Shown here: positions 49,848 to 58,096 of the stretch, piece by piece | Layout: every line of letters begins with the position of its first letter | Numbering within the stretch: position 1 is the first letter of the stretch | Source: Chloroflexota bacterium | Lineage (GTDB): Bacteria; Chloroflexota; Limnocylindria; Limnocylindrales; CSP1-4 | DNA: 64,000 nt | Direction: 5' to 3' | Assembly: GCA_021786265.1 (NCBI GenBank) | Contig: JAJYNP010000144.1 | Coordinates: 61,320 to 125,319 of the forward strand | Position numbers and translations under genes: made by a program | Notes under the pieces: generated by a model | Told to the model about the DNA's origin: nothing | The model's input: only the letters and a program-made list of their open reading frames with translations | Databases searched by the model: none

Positions 49848-50936
49848 ATGAACCCGACGGGGCATGCACCGACCGTGGTCTGGGCCGGCGACGCGATCGA
49901 GATCGTCGACCAGACGAAGCTTCCGGACGTGCTCGAGGTCCTCCGCCTCACCAGCGTCGACGCCGCGGTGGATGCGATCCGGCGGCTGGCGGTACGCGGC
50001 GCCCCGGCGATCGGTGGCTGCGGTGCGCTGGCCATGGTGGTCGGCCTGGACGAGGCCCGCCCCTCGTCGGTGGAGCAGGCGCGTGCCGCGCTCGACGCGC
50101 TCGCGGCACGGATCGGGGCGGCCCGCCCCACGGCCGTGAACCTCGCCTGGGCCGTGCGGCGCGTGCGCGATGCTGCCGCAGGCGAGGCCACGCCGAGCGC
50201 CATCCGCGAGCGGGCGCTCCAGGAGGCCCAGCGGATCGTCGACGAGGATCGCGACGCGTGCCGGCTGATCGGGGAGTACGGGCGGGCCGAGCTGCCCGGC
50301 GCGACGACGATCCTGACCCACTGCAACGCCGGCCGGCTCGCGACGCTCGGCTGGGGGACCGCGCTCGGCGTGGTGTACGCCAAGGCCGCGGCCGGCGAAC
50401 CGGTGCGCGTCTTCGCCTGCGAGGCTCGGCCGCTGCTGCAGGGTGCGCGACTCACGACCTGGGAGCTGATGGAGGCCGGCATCGACGTCACCCTGGTCGT
50501 GGACAGTGCGGCCGCCTCGCTGCTCCACTCGGGCCGAGTGGACGCCGTGATCGTGGGGGCCGACCGGATCGCCGCCAACGGCGACACGGCCAACAAGGTC
50601 GGCACGTTCTCGCTCGCGCTCGCCGCGCAGCACGCGGGCGTGCCCTTCTACGTCGCGGCTCCCGCCTCGACCTTCGACCTGGCCACACCCTCGGGGGACG
50701 CCATCGTGATCGAAGAGCGAGCGCCCGATGAAGTGCGCGGGTGGCAGGGCCGCCGTACGGCTCCCCTCGGGGTGGCCGCCTGGAACCCGGCGTTCGACGT
50801 CACGCCGCACGAGATGATCACCGGGTACATCACCGAGGTCGGAGTCATCCACCCGCCGTTCGCGGCGTTGCGGGATGCCCCGGCGGGTGTCAACGCGCCT
50901 GCGCGCCAGGTCGGATCGGTGGAGCCGCGGCGGTGA
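49848..50936 (+). CDS. mtnA: S-methyl-5-thioribose-1-phosphate isomerase
   Basis: 362 residues from ATG 49848 (GAGG about 10 bases upstream). Converts methylthioribose-1-phosphate to methylthioribulose-1-phosphate in salvage of methylthioadenosine. Motifs: IRRLAVRGAPAIGGCGAL (RGAPAIG), ILTHCNAGRLATLGWGTALG (catalytic Cys), CEARPLLQGARLTTWELMEA, VIVGADRIAANGDTANKVGT (catalytic Asp), FYVAAPASTFD and NPAFDVTPHEMITGYITEVG. Translationally coupled to a class II aldolase-family gene (GTGA). Could in principle be a ribose-1,5-bisphosphate isomerase-like paralogue, but length and motifs fit MtnA. Confidence 0.94.
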   Translation: MNPTGHAPTVVWAGDAIEIVDQTKLPDVLEVLRLTSVDAAVDAIRRLAVRGAPAIGGCGALAMVVGLDEARPSSVEQARAALDALAARIGAARPTAVNLAWAVRRVRDAAAGEATPSAIRERALQEAQRIVDEDRDACRLIGEYGRAELPGATTILTHCNAGRLATLGWGTALGVVYAKAAAGEPVRVFACEARPLLQGARLTTWELMEAGIDVTLVVDSAAASLLHSGRVDAVIVGADRIAANGDTANKVGTFSLALAAQHAGVPFYVAAPASTFDLATPSGDAIVIEERAPDEVRGWQGRRTAPLGVAAWNPAFDVTPHEMITGYITEVGVIHPPFAALRDAPAGVNAPARQVGSVEPRR

Positions 50937-51622
50937 GCACCCCCGCGAGCTGGCAGGTGGCCCGTGAGCACGTCCTGCTGTTCAGCCGGCGCCTCCTGGC
51001 CGAGCGGCTCGTCTACTTCACCGCGGGCAACATCAGCATGCGCATCGCCGACGATCCGGATCTCGTGGCGGTCACGCCGGCGAGTACGCCGTACGACACC
51101 ATGCGGCCCGAGGACATCGTGATCGTGCGCACCGACGGTCGAGTCGTGGACGGTGCGCTGCGGCCGACGAGCGAGCTGCCGCTCCACACGCTCACGTACG
51201 TGCGCCGCGGCGACGTCGGCGGCATCGTGCACACGCACAGCGCCGCGGCGATGGCCGTGGCGGCCATGGGGATCGGCATCCCGCCGATCCTGCACGGTCT
51301 GGTCTCGGCCTGCGGGGGCGGCATCGTGACCGCGCCGTACGCCCGGGGCGGCACGGCCGAGGTCGCCGAGCTGACCGCCCAGGCGTTGCGCGGCCGGAGC
51401 GCGTGTCTGCTCCGCAACCACGGGGTGCTCGCGATCGGGCCCACCGTGGACCACGCGTACAACGCGGCCTCGGTCGTGGAGGGTGCCGCCGACGCGTACC
51501 TCCGGGCCTTCGCCTTCCGGCCGGTCCCGCAGATCGCCCCCGACGAGGTCGAGCGGATCAGGCGCGAGCAGTGGGCGCCCGCCTGGGCCCGCGGTCCGCT
51601 CGCGCCGACTCACGGCGGATAG
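50933..51622 (+). CDS. Class II aldolase/adducin-family protein, probable methylthioribulose-1-phosphate aldolase or dehydratase
   Basis: 229 residues from GTG 50933, overlapping mtnA's stop. Zinc-site pattern of the family: TSELPLHTLTYVRR (Glu), IVHTHSAAAMA (His-x-His) and LLRNHGVLAIGP (His); GNISMRI at the start binds substrate phosphate. By fold alone it could be FucA-like aldolase or MtnB dehydratase. No mtnC or mtnD is adjacent, which favours an aldolase splitting methylthioribulose-1-phosphate to DHAP and methylthioacetaldehyde (the DHAP shunt), but this is context inference. Confidence 0.85.
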   Translation: MSTPASWQVAREHVLLFSRRLLAERLVYFTAGNISMRIADDPDLVAVTPASTPYDTMRPEDIVIVRTDGRVVDGALRPTSELPLHTLTYVRRGDVGGIVHTHSAAAMAVAAMGIGIPPILHGLVSACGGGIVTAPYARGGTAEVAELTAQALRGRSACLLRNHGVLAIGPTVDHAYNAASVVEGAADAYLRAFAFRPVPQIAPDEVERIRREQWAPAWARGPLAPTHGG

Positions 51623-51743
51623 GGGGCGGGTCGGACCTCGCGGCGGGACCTGGGGCGAGGGTGGCCCCCGTCGACCCGGGGCACCCCGCCGGCCGAGAGG
51701 CACGCCCGGGGCCGATTCACCCGTCCTCGGGTATCGTGCGCCG

Positions 51744-52481
51744 ATGGCGAGGGAGTGGGACGCGGAGACGTACGACCGGGTCGCCGATCCGCAGGCGCGC
51801 TGGGGGGCCGGCGTCATCGGGCGACTCGACCCTGGGGTGCGCCGCGTGCTCGACGCGGGCTGTGGCAGCGGCAGGGTCACCGAGCAGCTGCTCGATCGGT
51901 TGCCCCACGCGCACGCGGTGGCGCTCGACGCGTCCGCGCGGATGCTCGAGGCGGCGAGCCGGCGGTTGTCCCGGTACGGACAGCGGGTCTCGTTCGTCAA
52001 TGCCGATCTCCGTGAGGCGCTGCCACTCGACCAGCCCGTCGAGGCGATCGTGTCCACGGCCACCTTCCACTGGGTGCCCGACCACCCGGCGCTCTTCCGC
52101 CGGCTCGCGGCGGTGCTGGCGCCGGGTGGCCAGCTGATCGCCCAGTACGGGGGAGCCGGCAACATCGCGAGCGTCGCCCGGGCACTCGCGGTGCTCGGCG
52201 ATCCACTCCCCGGGCGATGGACGTACCCGGAGCCTGGCCCCGAGCGCCGTTCGCTGCTCGATGCGGGCTTCGTCGACGTGCAGGTCTGGCTGCAGCCCGA
52301 GCCGACGGCGTTCGAGCCGGGCGAGCCGTTCGAGACGTTCCTCGCGACGGTGGTGCTCCGCGAGCACGTGGCCCTGCTTCCGGAGGAGGAGCGGCCCGGC
52401 TTCGTCCGGTCGGTGGCCGCGCTCCTGCCGGGTCCCTCGCTCGACTACGTCCGGCTCAACGTGGTGGCCCGCCTGGGTTGA
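51744..52481 (+). CDS. SAM-dependent methyltransferase, trans-aconitate methyltransferase-like
   Basis: 245 residues from ATG 51744. Class I methyltransferase motifs: VLDAGCGSGRVTEQLLDR (I), AVALDASARMLEAASRRL (II), VSFVNADLREALPLDQPVEA, IVSTATFHWVPDHPALFRRL (the FHWV of the trans-aconitate methyltransferase group) and VLAPGGQLIAQYGGAGN. Substrate unknown. A TATCGT at 51731-51736 lies 7 bases before the ATG, suggesting a leaderless transcript. Its end overlaps the convergent ATPase gene by 26 bases. Confidence 0.86.
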   Translation: MAREWDAETYDRVADPQARWGAGVIGRLDPGVRRVLDAGCGSGRVTEQLLDRLPHAHAVALDASARMLEAASRRLSRYGQRVSFVNADLREALPLDQPVEAIVSTATFHWVPDHPALFRRLAAVLAPGGQLIAQYGGAGNIASVARALAVLGDPLPGRWTYPEPGPERRSLLDAGFVDVQVWLQPEPTAFEPGEPFETFLATVVLREHVALLPEEERPGFVRSVAALLPGPSLDYVRLNVVARLG

Positions 52482-55400
52482 GCGGGTCGCGGACGGCCAG
52501 CAGCTGGAGGTTCGGCCCGAGGACGATCTCGCGGTCGGCCTCCAGGGGCACCCGGTCGTGGCATGTCAGGTAGAGCACCTGGTGGCGGTCGCCGAGGGTC
52601 CGGATGGACCGTCCCACGCGTTCGGCGCGCTCCGGGTCGAAGTTCACGAGCACCTCGTCCATCACGATCGGGAGCGGCTCGGCCTGGGTCGCGTAGTGCT
52701 CGATGAGGCCAAAGCGGAACGCCAGGTAGAGCTGTTCGCGGGTGCCGCGCGACAGTTCCGGGGGCCGCACCAGCGACCCGTCGTCGGCGCGACGCGCCCC
52801 CTGGACGCGCTCCCCGAACGGGACTACGAGCCCAGCGTACTCCCCGCCCGTCCACTCCACGAACAGCCGCTCGGCGGCGGCGACCACAGCGGGCCGGTGG
52901 ATGCGCTCGAAGCGAGCGCGGGCCGCGGCGATCAGCTCCACGGACAACCGGGCGACGAGGTACTGATCGGCCTGCTGGGCCAGCATCGCCAGCGCGTTCT
53001 CGCGGCGCTGCCGGAGATCGGCCGTGTCGGTCTCGCTCTCGACCCGGCGCAGCTCCTGCTCCACTGCGCCGAGCTCCGTGGTGAGCGCGTGCCGGCGCCG
53101 CACGAGCGTCTCCAGCGCCTCGTCCAGTTGCGACCGCAGCACCGACGGCCCGGCGACGCCGTCGGTGGCCGTGAGCCGGCCCTCCAGCTCGGACGGCGAC
53201 TCGGCATCTCCGGCGAGCGCCGCGATCGTGGCCCGGTTCCTGTCCCGGGTCACCTCGAGCGCCACACCGCGGGTCGCCCGCGCGTGCCGCGCCTCCAGGT
53301 CGGCGCGGTCGGCGAGGCCGTGCCGGGCGAGGAACGCGCGGTACTCCTCGCGCGCGGTCGTGAGCAGCTCCCTGGACGCATCCGCCTCCCGTGTCGCGGC
53401 CTCCAGGGCCTGGGCGGCCGACTTCCGCGCGGCATCGAAGCGGACCGCATCCTGCAGGTCCGCGAGGGCGACGCGGATGAGCCCGTGGCAGTCCGGACCC
53501 GCATAGCCCAGCGGGTCGAGCACCTCGCGGACGCCCCGCTCCCAGCCGCGGCGCCGTTCCTGCGCCGTCTCGATGGTCGCGGACAGCTCGTCGAACGCCC
53601 GCAGGGCCGTCCGTGCGGCCTCCGCGCGCTCCAGCAGGCGCCCCAGGGCGTCCGGGTCCAGCGGCGGCAACCCGTCCGTGGCGAGCACGCGGTCCCACCC
53701 GGCTTGCGCTGCCGCGATCCGGGCCTCGGCCTCTGCCAGCCGTGCGGCCGCGTCGTCCGCCGCTCGACGCCGGAACGCGGCCTGGGTCGCGGCGGCATCG
53801 TGCTGCCGCTCCAGCGCAGCGCGGTCGCGTTCGACCCGGACCAGGTCGCCGACCCGTTCCCGGAGCGCGAGCGGCACGGACTCGGTGCCCGGCGGGAGAC
53901 CCAGCGTGGCCAGGGCGGCGTCGAGCAAGGCGCGCGCGGCGAGGAGCCGCTCGCCGGCCGCGCGGGCCCGCGCGGCAGAGGAACCGCCTTGCGCGATGGT
54001 GGCACTCCCACCGGCCGTGGTGGCACCATCGCCCCAGGGCGCGATCGGGACGCGCGCTGCCCACCCGGGGCGAGCGACCACCACGGCAACGATCAGCGCG
54101 ACAAGGCCCGCCAGCGCGCCGGCGATGGGGCCGGCGACGACCGCCGCCACCGCGGCCACTGCCAGGACCAGTACGGCCGCCGCCGCGACCGCCACGCGTG
54201 TGCCCCGGGGCCCCTGGCGCCGCGCGGTCTCGCGGGCCTCGGCGAGCGCCGCATCGGCGAGCGCCGCCTCACTCGCAGCGCGTGCCGTTGCCGATTCCAG
54301 GATCGCCCGATCAGCGGCATCGACGGTGGCACGCAGCCCCTCGGCACTCCATCGGGGATCGACTGGAAGCGCCGCCAGCGAAGCGCCGAGCTCGCGTTCC
54401 TCGTCCGCCGCGACGACCGCCTCGCGAGCCGCGCTCGAGGCGGCGGACCGGGCCTCGGCAAGCGCGACCGCCGGCGCGTCGAGCAGGTCGCGCGCGCGGG
54501 CCAGCAGGCGGTCGCGCTGCACGATGAAGGAGCCGGCCGCCCGGAGCCGCGCCTCGTTCCAGCCCGGGCCCAGGTCCGCCACCGCGACGGCGACATCGCC
54601 GGCCAGCGCGTCGTGGCGTCGCCGGTCGGCCGCGAGGGCGCGGTCCTCCACGTCACGGCCGGCCGCCGACGCGCTGAGCGGGGCGATCGCACTGCCCGCA
54701 TCGAGCAGCTCGCGACGCGGCTCCGGCGCCTCGGCCAGCCCCACCCGCCGTCGTTCGATCTCCTCCAGCGCCTGCCGGTGCCGTGCCTCCGCCGTCGCGA
54801 CCGCCCCAGCCAGGCGGGCCTCCTCGGGCAGCAGGTCCTGCACGGCGGGGGCGGATCCCAGGGCCGCCAGCTCGGCCTCGGCCGTGCGCAGTTCGACCCA
54901 GGCCGGCCACGCGCGTACCAGGCGGTCGCTTGCGGCCCGCTCCCCGGAGCGTTCGGCCGCCTCCCGGTCGAGCGCCTCCAGGCGCACCCGGACCGAAGTG
55001 GCCCGGACCTGGAGGGACGCGTACTCGTGGGGGACGTCGCGCGACGCCAGGGCGGTCTCGATCCCGGCCAGCTGTGCCAGCGTCGCGTTGATGGCCTGCC
55101 GCCGGCCGCGGGGCCGGAACAGCTGGTCCGACTCCTCCCGCAGGGCGTGTTCGATCTCGATGATGGACCTGGAGGCGCCCAGGCTCGCGCCGTAGATCCG
55201 CGCGCTGACCTCGCCGCCCTCCAGCCGTCCGGCGTCAGCCAGCTCATCGATCCCGAACGCAAAGATCGCCTCGAACACGTCGCGGTTGGCGCCACCGAGC
55301 AGCTCCAGCAGGCGCTCGTGCGGGTCGCCGGCCACGGGGGCGGTGCCGTCGTCGAGAAGGTTCAGGTCGCCGCGTCCGCCGCGCGCGCCGTGTCGTTCGA

Positions 55401-55635
55401 CCCGGATCCGGCGGCCATCGGCCATCGCAACATCCAGGTGGCCCCCTCGTCGACCACCCCGGACCGCGGGGTACATCCCCGGCCCGAACCCGAACAGCAT
55501 CGCCCGGATGAACGCGTTCAGCGTGGTCTTGCCGGTGCCGTTCAGGCCGCTCACGACGGTCACCCCGGGCGCCAGGCCCAGGTCAGCCTCGCTGGCCCGC
55601 CCGAACCCGTCGATCCGGACCCGCTCGATGCGCAC
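52456..55635 (-). CDS. YhaN-like SMC/Rad50-type ATPase
   Basis: 1059 residues from GTG 55635 (GGGAG upstream), 3 bases after the nuclease gene. N-terminal ABC half: MRIERVRIDGFG, Walker A SGLNGTGKTTLNAF (about 29-42), YhaN-type IFAFGIDELADAGRLEGGEV. Long Ala/Arg/Glu-rich coiled coils follow, interrupted in the middle (about 485-530) by two hydrophobic helices (VAVAAAAVLVLAVAAVAAVV, then LAGLVALIVAVVVA). C-terminal half: signature PPELSRGTREQLYLAFRFG, Walker B LPIVMDEVLVNFDPER and switch His YLTCHDR. With the YhaO-like nuclease it should form a Mre11-Rad50-like DNA end-processing complex; the membrane hairpin at the coil tip suggests membrane tethering, as noted for Bacillus YhaN-type proteins. 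Confidence 0.9.
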   Translation of the reverse strand: MRIERVRIDGFGRASEADLGLAPGVTVVSGLNGTGKTTLNAFIRAMLFGFGPGMYPAVRGGRRGGHLDVAMADGRRIRVERHGARGGRGDLNLLDDGTAPVAGDPHERLLELLGGANRDVFEAIFAFGIDELADAGRLEGGEVSARIYGASLGASRSIIEIEHALREESDQLFRPRGRRQAINATLAQLAGIETALASRDVPHEYASLQVRATSVRVRLEALDREAAERSGERAASDRLVRAWPAWVELRTAEAELAALGSAPAVQDLLPEEARLAGAVATAEARHRQALEEIERRRVGLAEAPEPRRELLDAGSAIAPLSASAAGRDVEDRALAADRRRHDALAGDVAVAVADLGPGWNEARLRAAGSFIVQRDRLLARARDLLDAPAVALAEARSAASSAAREAVVAADEERELGASLAALPVDPRWSAEGLRATVDAADRAILESATARAASEAALADAALAEARETARRQGPRGTRVAVAAAAVLVLAVAAVAAVVAGPIAGALAGLVALIVAVVVARPGWAARVPIAPWGDGATTAGGSATIAQGGSSAARARAAGERLLAARALLDAALATLGLPPGTESVPLALRERVGDLVRVERDRAALERQHDAAATQAAFRRRAADDAAARLAEAEARIAAAQAGWDRVLATDGLPPLDPDALGRLLERAEAARTALRAFDELSATIETAQERRRGWERGVREVLDPLGYAGPDCHGLIRVALADLQDAVRFDAARKSAAQALEAATREADASRELLTTAREEYRAFLARHGLADRADLEARHARATRGVALEVTRDRNRATIAALAGDAESPSELEGRLTATDGVAGPSVLRSQLDEALETLVRRRHALTTELGAVEQELRRVESETDTADLRQRRENALAMLAQQADQYLVARLSVELIAAARARFERIHRPAVVAAAERLFVEWTGGEYAGLVVPFGERVQGARRADDGSLVRPPELSRGTREQLYLAFRFGLIEHYATQAEPLPIVMDEVLVNFDPERAERVGRSIRTLGDRHQVLYLTCHDRVPLEADREIVLGPNLQLLAVRDPLNPGGPPR

Positions 55636-55638
55636 CGC

Positions 55639-57015
55639 CTACTCCCGCCCCGCCAGCTCGTCGACGATGCGCCGGTGGGCCCGCCGCACGAGGTCGGCGA
55701 TCTCGGCCTCGTCCGGGCGACGCAGGCGGGTCTCGCCGGCCGCCGCCGAGCGGATCGCGGCCGCCACCTGCGGATTGCCGAAGAGCTCGTCGGCGACCGC
55801 ACGGGCGTCGAACCCGACCGATGGGTCCCTGCCGGGATCGTCCGGTCCGTCGGCGTCGCGCACGGCGCCCGAGCCGGGATCGCCCGATGCGTCCGGATCG
55901 CCTCCGGCCCCTGCAAGCGCCAGCCCTACGACGGCTTCCAGCTCGCCCAGGAAGTCGCCGGCGCGCTCGATCGCGCGCGCCTCCTCGGGCCGGGTCCCGT
56001 TGTGCAGGGCCGCCAGCCAGGCGAACGGTTCCCCCGACGCGAGCCGGTCGACCAGGCGCTCGCGGAGGTCCCGGATCGCATCCGGCCGCTGCAGCTCGGC
56101 ATGCAGGCGCCCGAACCCGGTCAGCTCGATCCGGGCGATCACCGACCGCCCGGCGGCCGTCCTGGCTGCTTCGATCTCGCGCTCGAGCCCGCCCAGCAGG
56201 GCGTCGAGATCCGGGAACCCGGCGACATCCACCGCCCGGACCACCCAGCGGATCTCGTCGAGTTCGCGCAGCTCGAGCTCGACACGACCTGCGCGGTCCA
56301 CCGAGGCGAGCATGGCGCCGCGCGGCTCGAGCTCGCCCGCGTCGCGTCCCTGCGGGTTGCCGGCGTACACGACCGCCGGGCTGCCGTCGCGCAGCACCTG
56401 CGGCCGGTGCACGTGGCCGAGCGCCCAGTAATCCATGCCCGCCGCGACCAGGTCGCCGATCGAGCACGGCGCGTAGTTCTCGTGGCCCGGCTGCCCGCCC
56501 ACGTTCGCGTGCAGCAGACCGATGGCGAAGGGGCTGCCCGGCTCCTTCCGAAACCGGGCCGCGAGGTTCTCTCGCACGTCGCGGACGCCGTAGCTGATCC
56601 CGTGCACCCGGGCGATCTCGACGCCGTCGCGCATCACCGGCCGCGACTCCACCTGCTCGGCGCCGAACCGGTACGCGCCGGCCGGCCAGGCAAGTGACGG
56701 CTCCCACCCGGACAGCGGATCGTGGTTGCCTGTCACGACGAAGGACGGGATGGCCGCCTCGCCGAGTGCCCGGAGCCCGTCGACGAACGCCAGCTGTCCC
56801 CGGATCGTCCGCTCTTCGCTGTCGAACACGTCGCCCGCGACCAGCGCGAAGTCGACCCGCTCGGTGATCGCCAGCTCCACGATCCGGCGCCAGGACCCGA
56901 GGGTGGCGCGGCGCACCGCGGCCGCGACGCCCGGCGGCGCCGCCTCCGACAGCCCGCCGAACGGGCTGTCCAGGTGGAGGTCGGCGGCGTGCAGGAAACG
57001 GAAGGCCGCGCTCAT
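55639..57015 (-). CDS. YhaO-like metallophosphoesterase, DNA exonuclease subunit
   Basis: 458 residues from ATG 57015. Mre11/SbcD-type phosphoesterase motifs in order: FLHAADLHLDSPF (Asp12, His14), ALVAGDVFDSEE, FVVTGNHDPLSGWEP, IGLLHANVGG, WALGHVHRPQ. The C-terminal roughly 200 residues form the capping and ATPase-binding region, with an acidic Gly/Asp-rich insert (about 380-405). Partner of the following YhaN-like ATPase. The ATG overlaps the stop of a 32-residue small ORF (ATGA). Confidence 0.91.
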   Translation of the reverse strand: MSAAFRFLHAADLHLDSPFGGLSEAAPPGVAAAVRRATLGSWRRIVELAITERVDFALVAGDVFDSEERTIRGQLAFVDGLRALGEAAIPSFVVTGNHDPLSGWEPSLAWPAGAYRFGAEQVESRPVMRDGVEIARVHGISYGVRDVRENLAARFRKEPGSPFAIGLLHANVGGQPGHENYAPCSIGDLVAAGMDYWALGHVHRPQVLRDGSPAVVYAGNPQGRDAGELEPRGAMLASVDRAGRVELELRELDEIRWVVRAVDVAGFPDLDALLGGLEREIEAARTAAGRSVIARIELTGFGRLHAELQRPDAIRDLRERLVDRLASGEPFAWLAALHNGTRPEEARAIERAGDFLGELEAVVGLALAGAGGDPDASGDPGSGAVRDADGPDDPGRDPSVGFDARAVADELFGNPQVAAAIRSAAAGETRLRRPDEAEIADLVRRAHRRIVDELAGRE

Positions 57016-57110
57016 CCGTTCCGCGTCTGCCCGGCGAGCACCATCGCGACCGCCTCCGCGATGCGCCGGCGACGTGCCACCCGTCCGGCGTCGAACCCCA
57101 GCCGCTCCAT
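57012..57110 (-). CDS. 32-residue small ORF coupled to the YhaO-like gene
   Basis: ATG 57110 has a strong GGAGGAG 4-5 bases upstream, better than most genes here, and its TGA overlaps the nuclease ATG (ATGA). It encodes a short basic amphipathic helix: MERLGFDAGRVARRRRIAEA, then VAMVLAGQTRNG. It could be a genuine small protein or a translation-loading leader that provides the ribosome-binding site for the nuclease gene. Confidence 0.5.
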   Translation of the reverse strand: MERLGFDAGRVARRRRIAEAVAMVLAGQTRNG

Positions 57111-57362
57111 GACGCTCCTCCAGCACGGACGCTCGGCCCGGAGTATGCGCCGGTCGGGCGTCGCGCCACGTGCCGGTCCTGGGCGCCCGGCGCGCCTGCC
57201 AGGGCCTCGAGGGCCCGGCCTTCCTGCCCCTGCGCTCCTGGCCCAGTCCTTGACCCGTTCTTCACCGCCAGCCCCCAGGCTTGGCCTCGACAACTCAACC
57301 CGGGGCCCGGCCGTGCGGCTGGCGACCGGTCCGACCCGTCAGACGCATGGAGGTACCACGTC

Positions 57363-57956
57363 ATGCTCCAGTCCATTCGAGGCCACAGGGCTCGGTTGCT
57401 CGCGGGGGCGGCCGGGGTCCTGCTGGTGGGTACACTCGGCGCCGGCGTGGCGATGGCAACGAGCGGTGGCCCTGCCGGGAGTGGTACCGCGACAATCGGG
57501 AGTCCGTCGGCGGCGGCCCCAACTTCCGTGTTCACGGCCACGACCACGGCCACCACCCCTTCGGCGGCCACGCCGGCCAGGCGGCCCACCCTTCGGGCAC
57601 TGGTCAACGTCCTGGACCGCCGCTCCTTCAGCGGGGACGTCACCTTCAGGACCAGGACAGGCTTCCGGACGATCCACTACGAGCGCGGGACCGTCACCGC
57701 GGTCGGGACGTCGAGCCTGACGGTCCAGATCCCCGACGGGATCAGCACCACGTTCGCGGTGACGGACAAGACCCACATCCGGCAGGCGGGTCACGCGATC
57801 CAGCTTTCGCAGCTGAGCGCCGGCGACCGCGCGCTGGTCCTGGCCACCGGCACCAGCGGATCCGGTGGCCCGTTCACGGCCTACCTGGTGCGCTCTGCGC
57901 CACCCGCCGGGTCGGCGACGCCGCAGGCGAGCCCGGTGGCGCCGGGCAACTCCTGA
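57363..57956 (+). CDS. Secreted protein with DUF5666-like beta domain
   Basis: 197 residues from ATG 57363 with GGAGGT at ideal spacing. Signal sequence RLLAGAAGVLLVGTLGAGVA with an AMA-like cleavage site, Thr/Ala/Pro linker, then a small beta domain with GTVTAVGTSSLTVQIPDG, TTFAVTDKTHIRQAG and LSAGDRALVLATG: the OB-like DUF5666 pattern (G-x-V-x-x-V, TLxV, DxxTxI, GDxVxV). Function unknown; probably extracellular. Confidence 0.8.
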   Translation: MLQSIRGHRARLLAGAAGVLLVGTLGAGVAMATSGGPAGSGTATIGSPSAAAPTSVFTATTTATTPSAATPARRPTLRALVNVLDRRSFSGDVTFRTRTGFRTIHYERGTVTAVGTSSLTVQIPDGISTTFAVTDKTHIRQAGHAIQLSQLSAGDRALVLATGTSGSGGPFTAYLVRSAPPAGSATPQASPVAPGNS

Positions 57957-58013
57957 CCCACGAGACGGTCCCCACCCCGGAGATCGTCTGATCCGCCCGA
58001 TCCATCCGATCCG

Positions 58014-58047
58014 CAGCGCCCGGCCGGCATTGCCCGACCGGGCGCTG
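58014..58047. terminator. Hairpin between convergent genes
   Basis: CAGCGCCCGG (58014-58023), 14-base loop, CCGGGCGCTG (58038-58047): perfect 10-bp stem about 60 bases after one gene and 50 before the end of the convergent one. No U-tract on either strand; probably a bidirectional, U-less terminator. Confidence 0.5.
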
Positions 58048-58096
58048 CCTTGGCCGGGGTCGGCTGGTCGGCAGCGGCTCCCCGCGACCCACGCCG

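Noticed and set aside
52261..56697. A 1478-codon plus-strand open frame
   Set aside because: Antisense to the YhaN-like ATPase and its nuclease partner, both of which show full catalytic motifs; low-complexity Arg/Gly/His translation.
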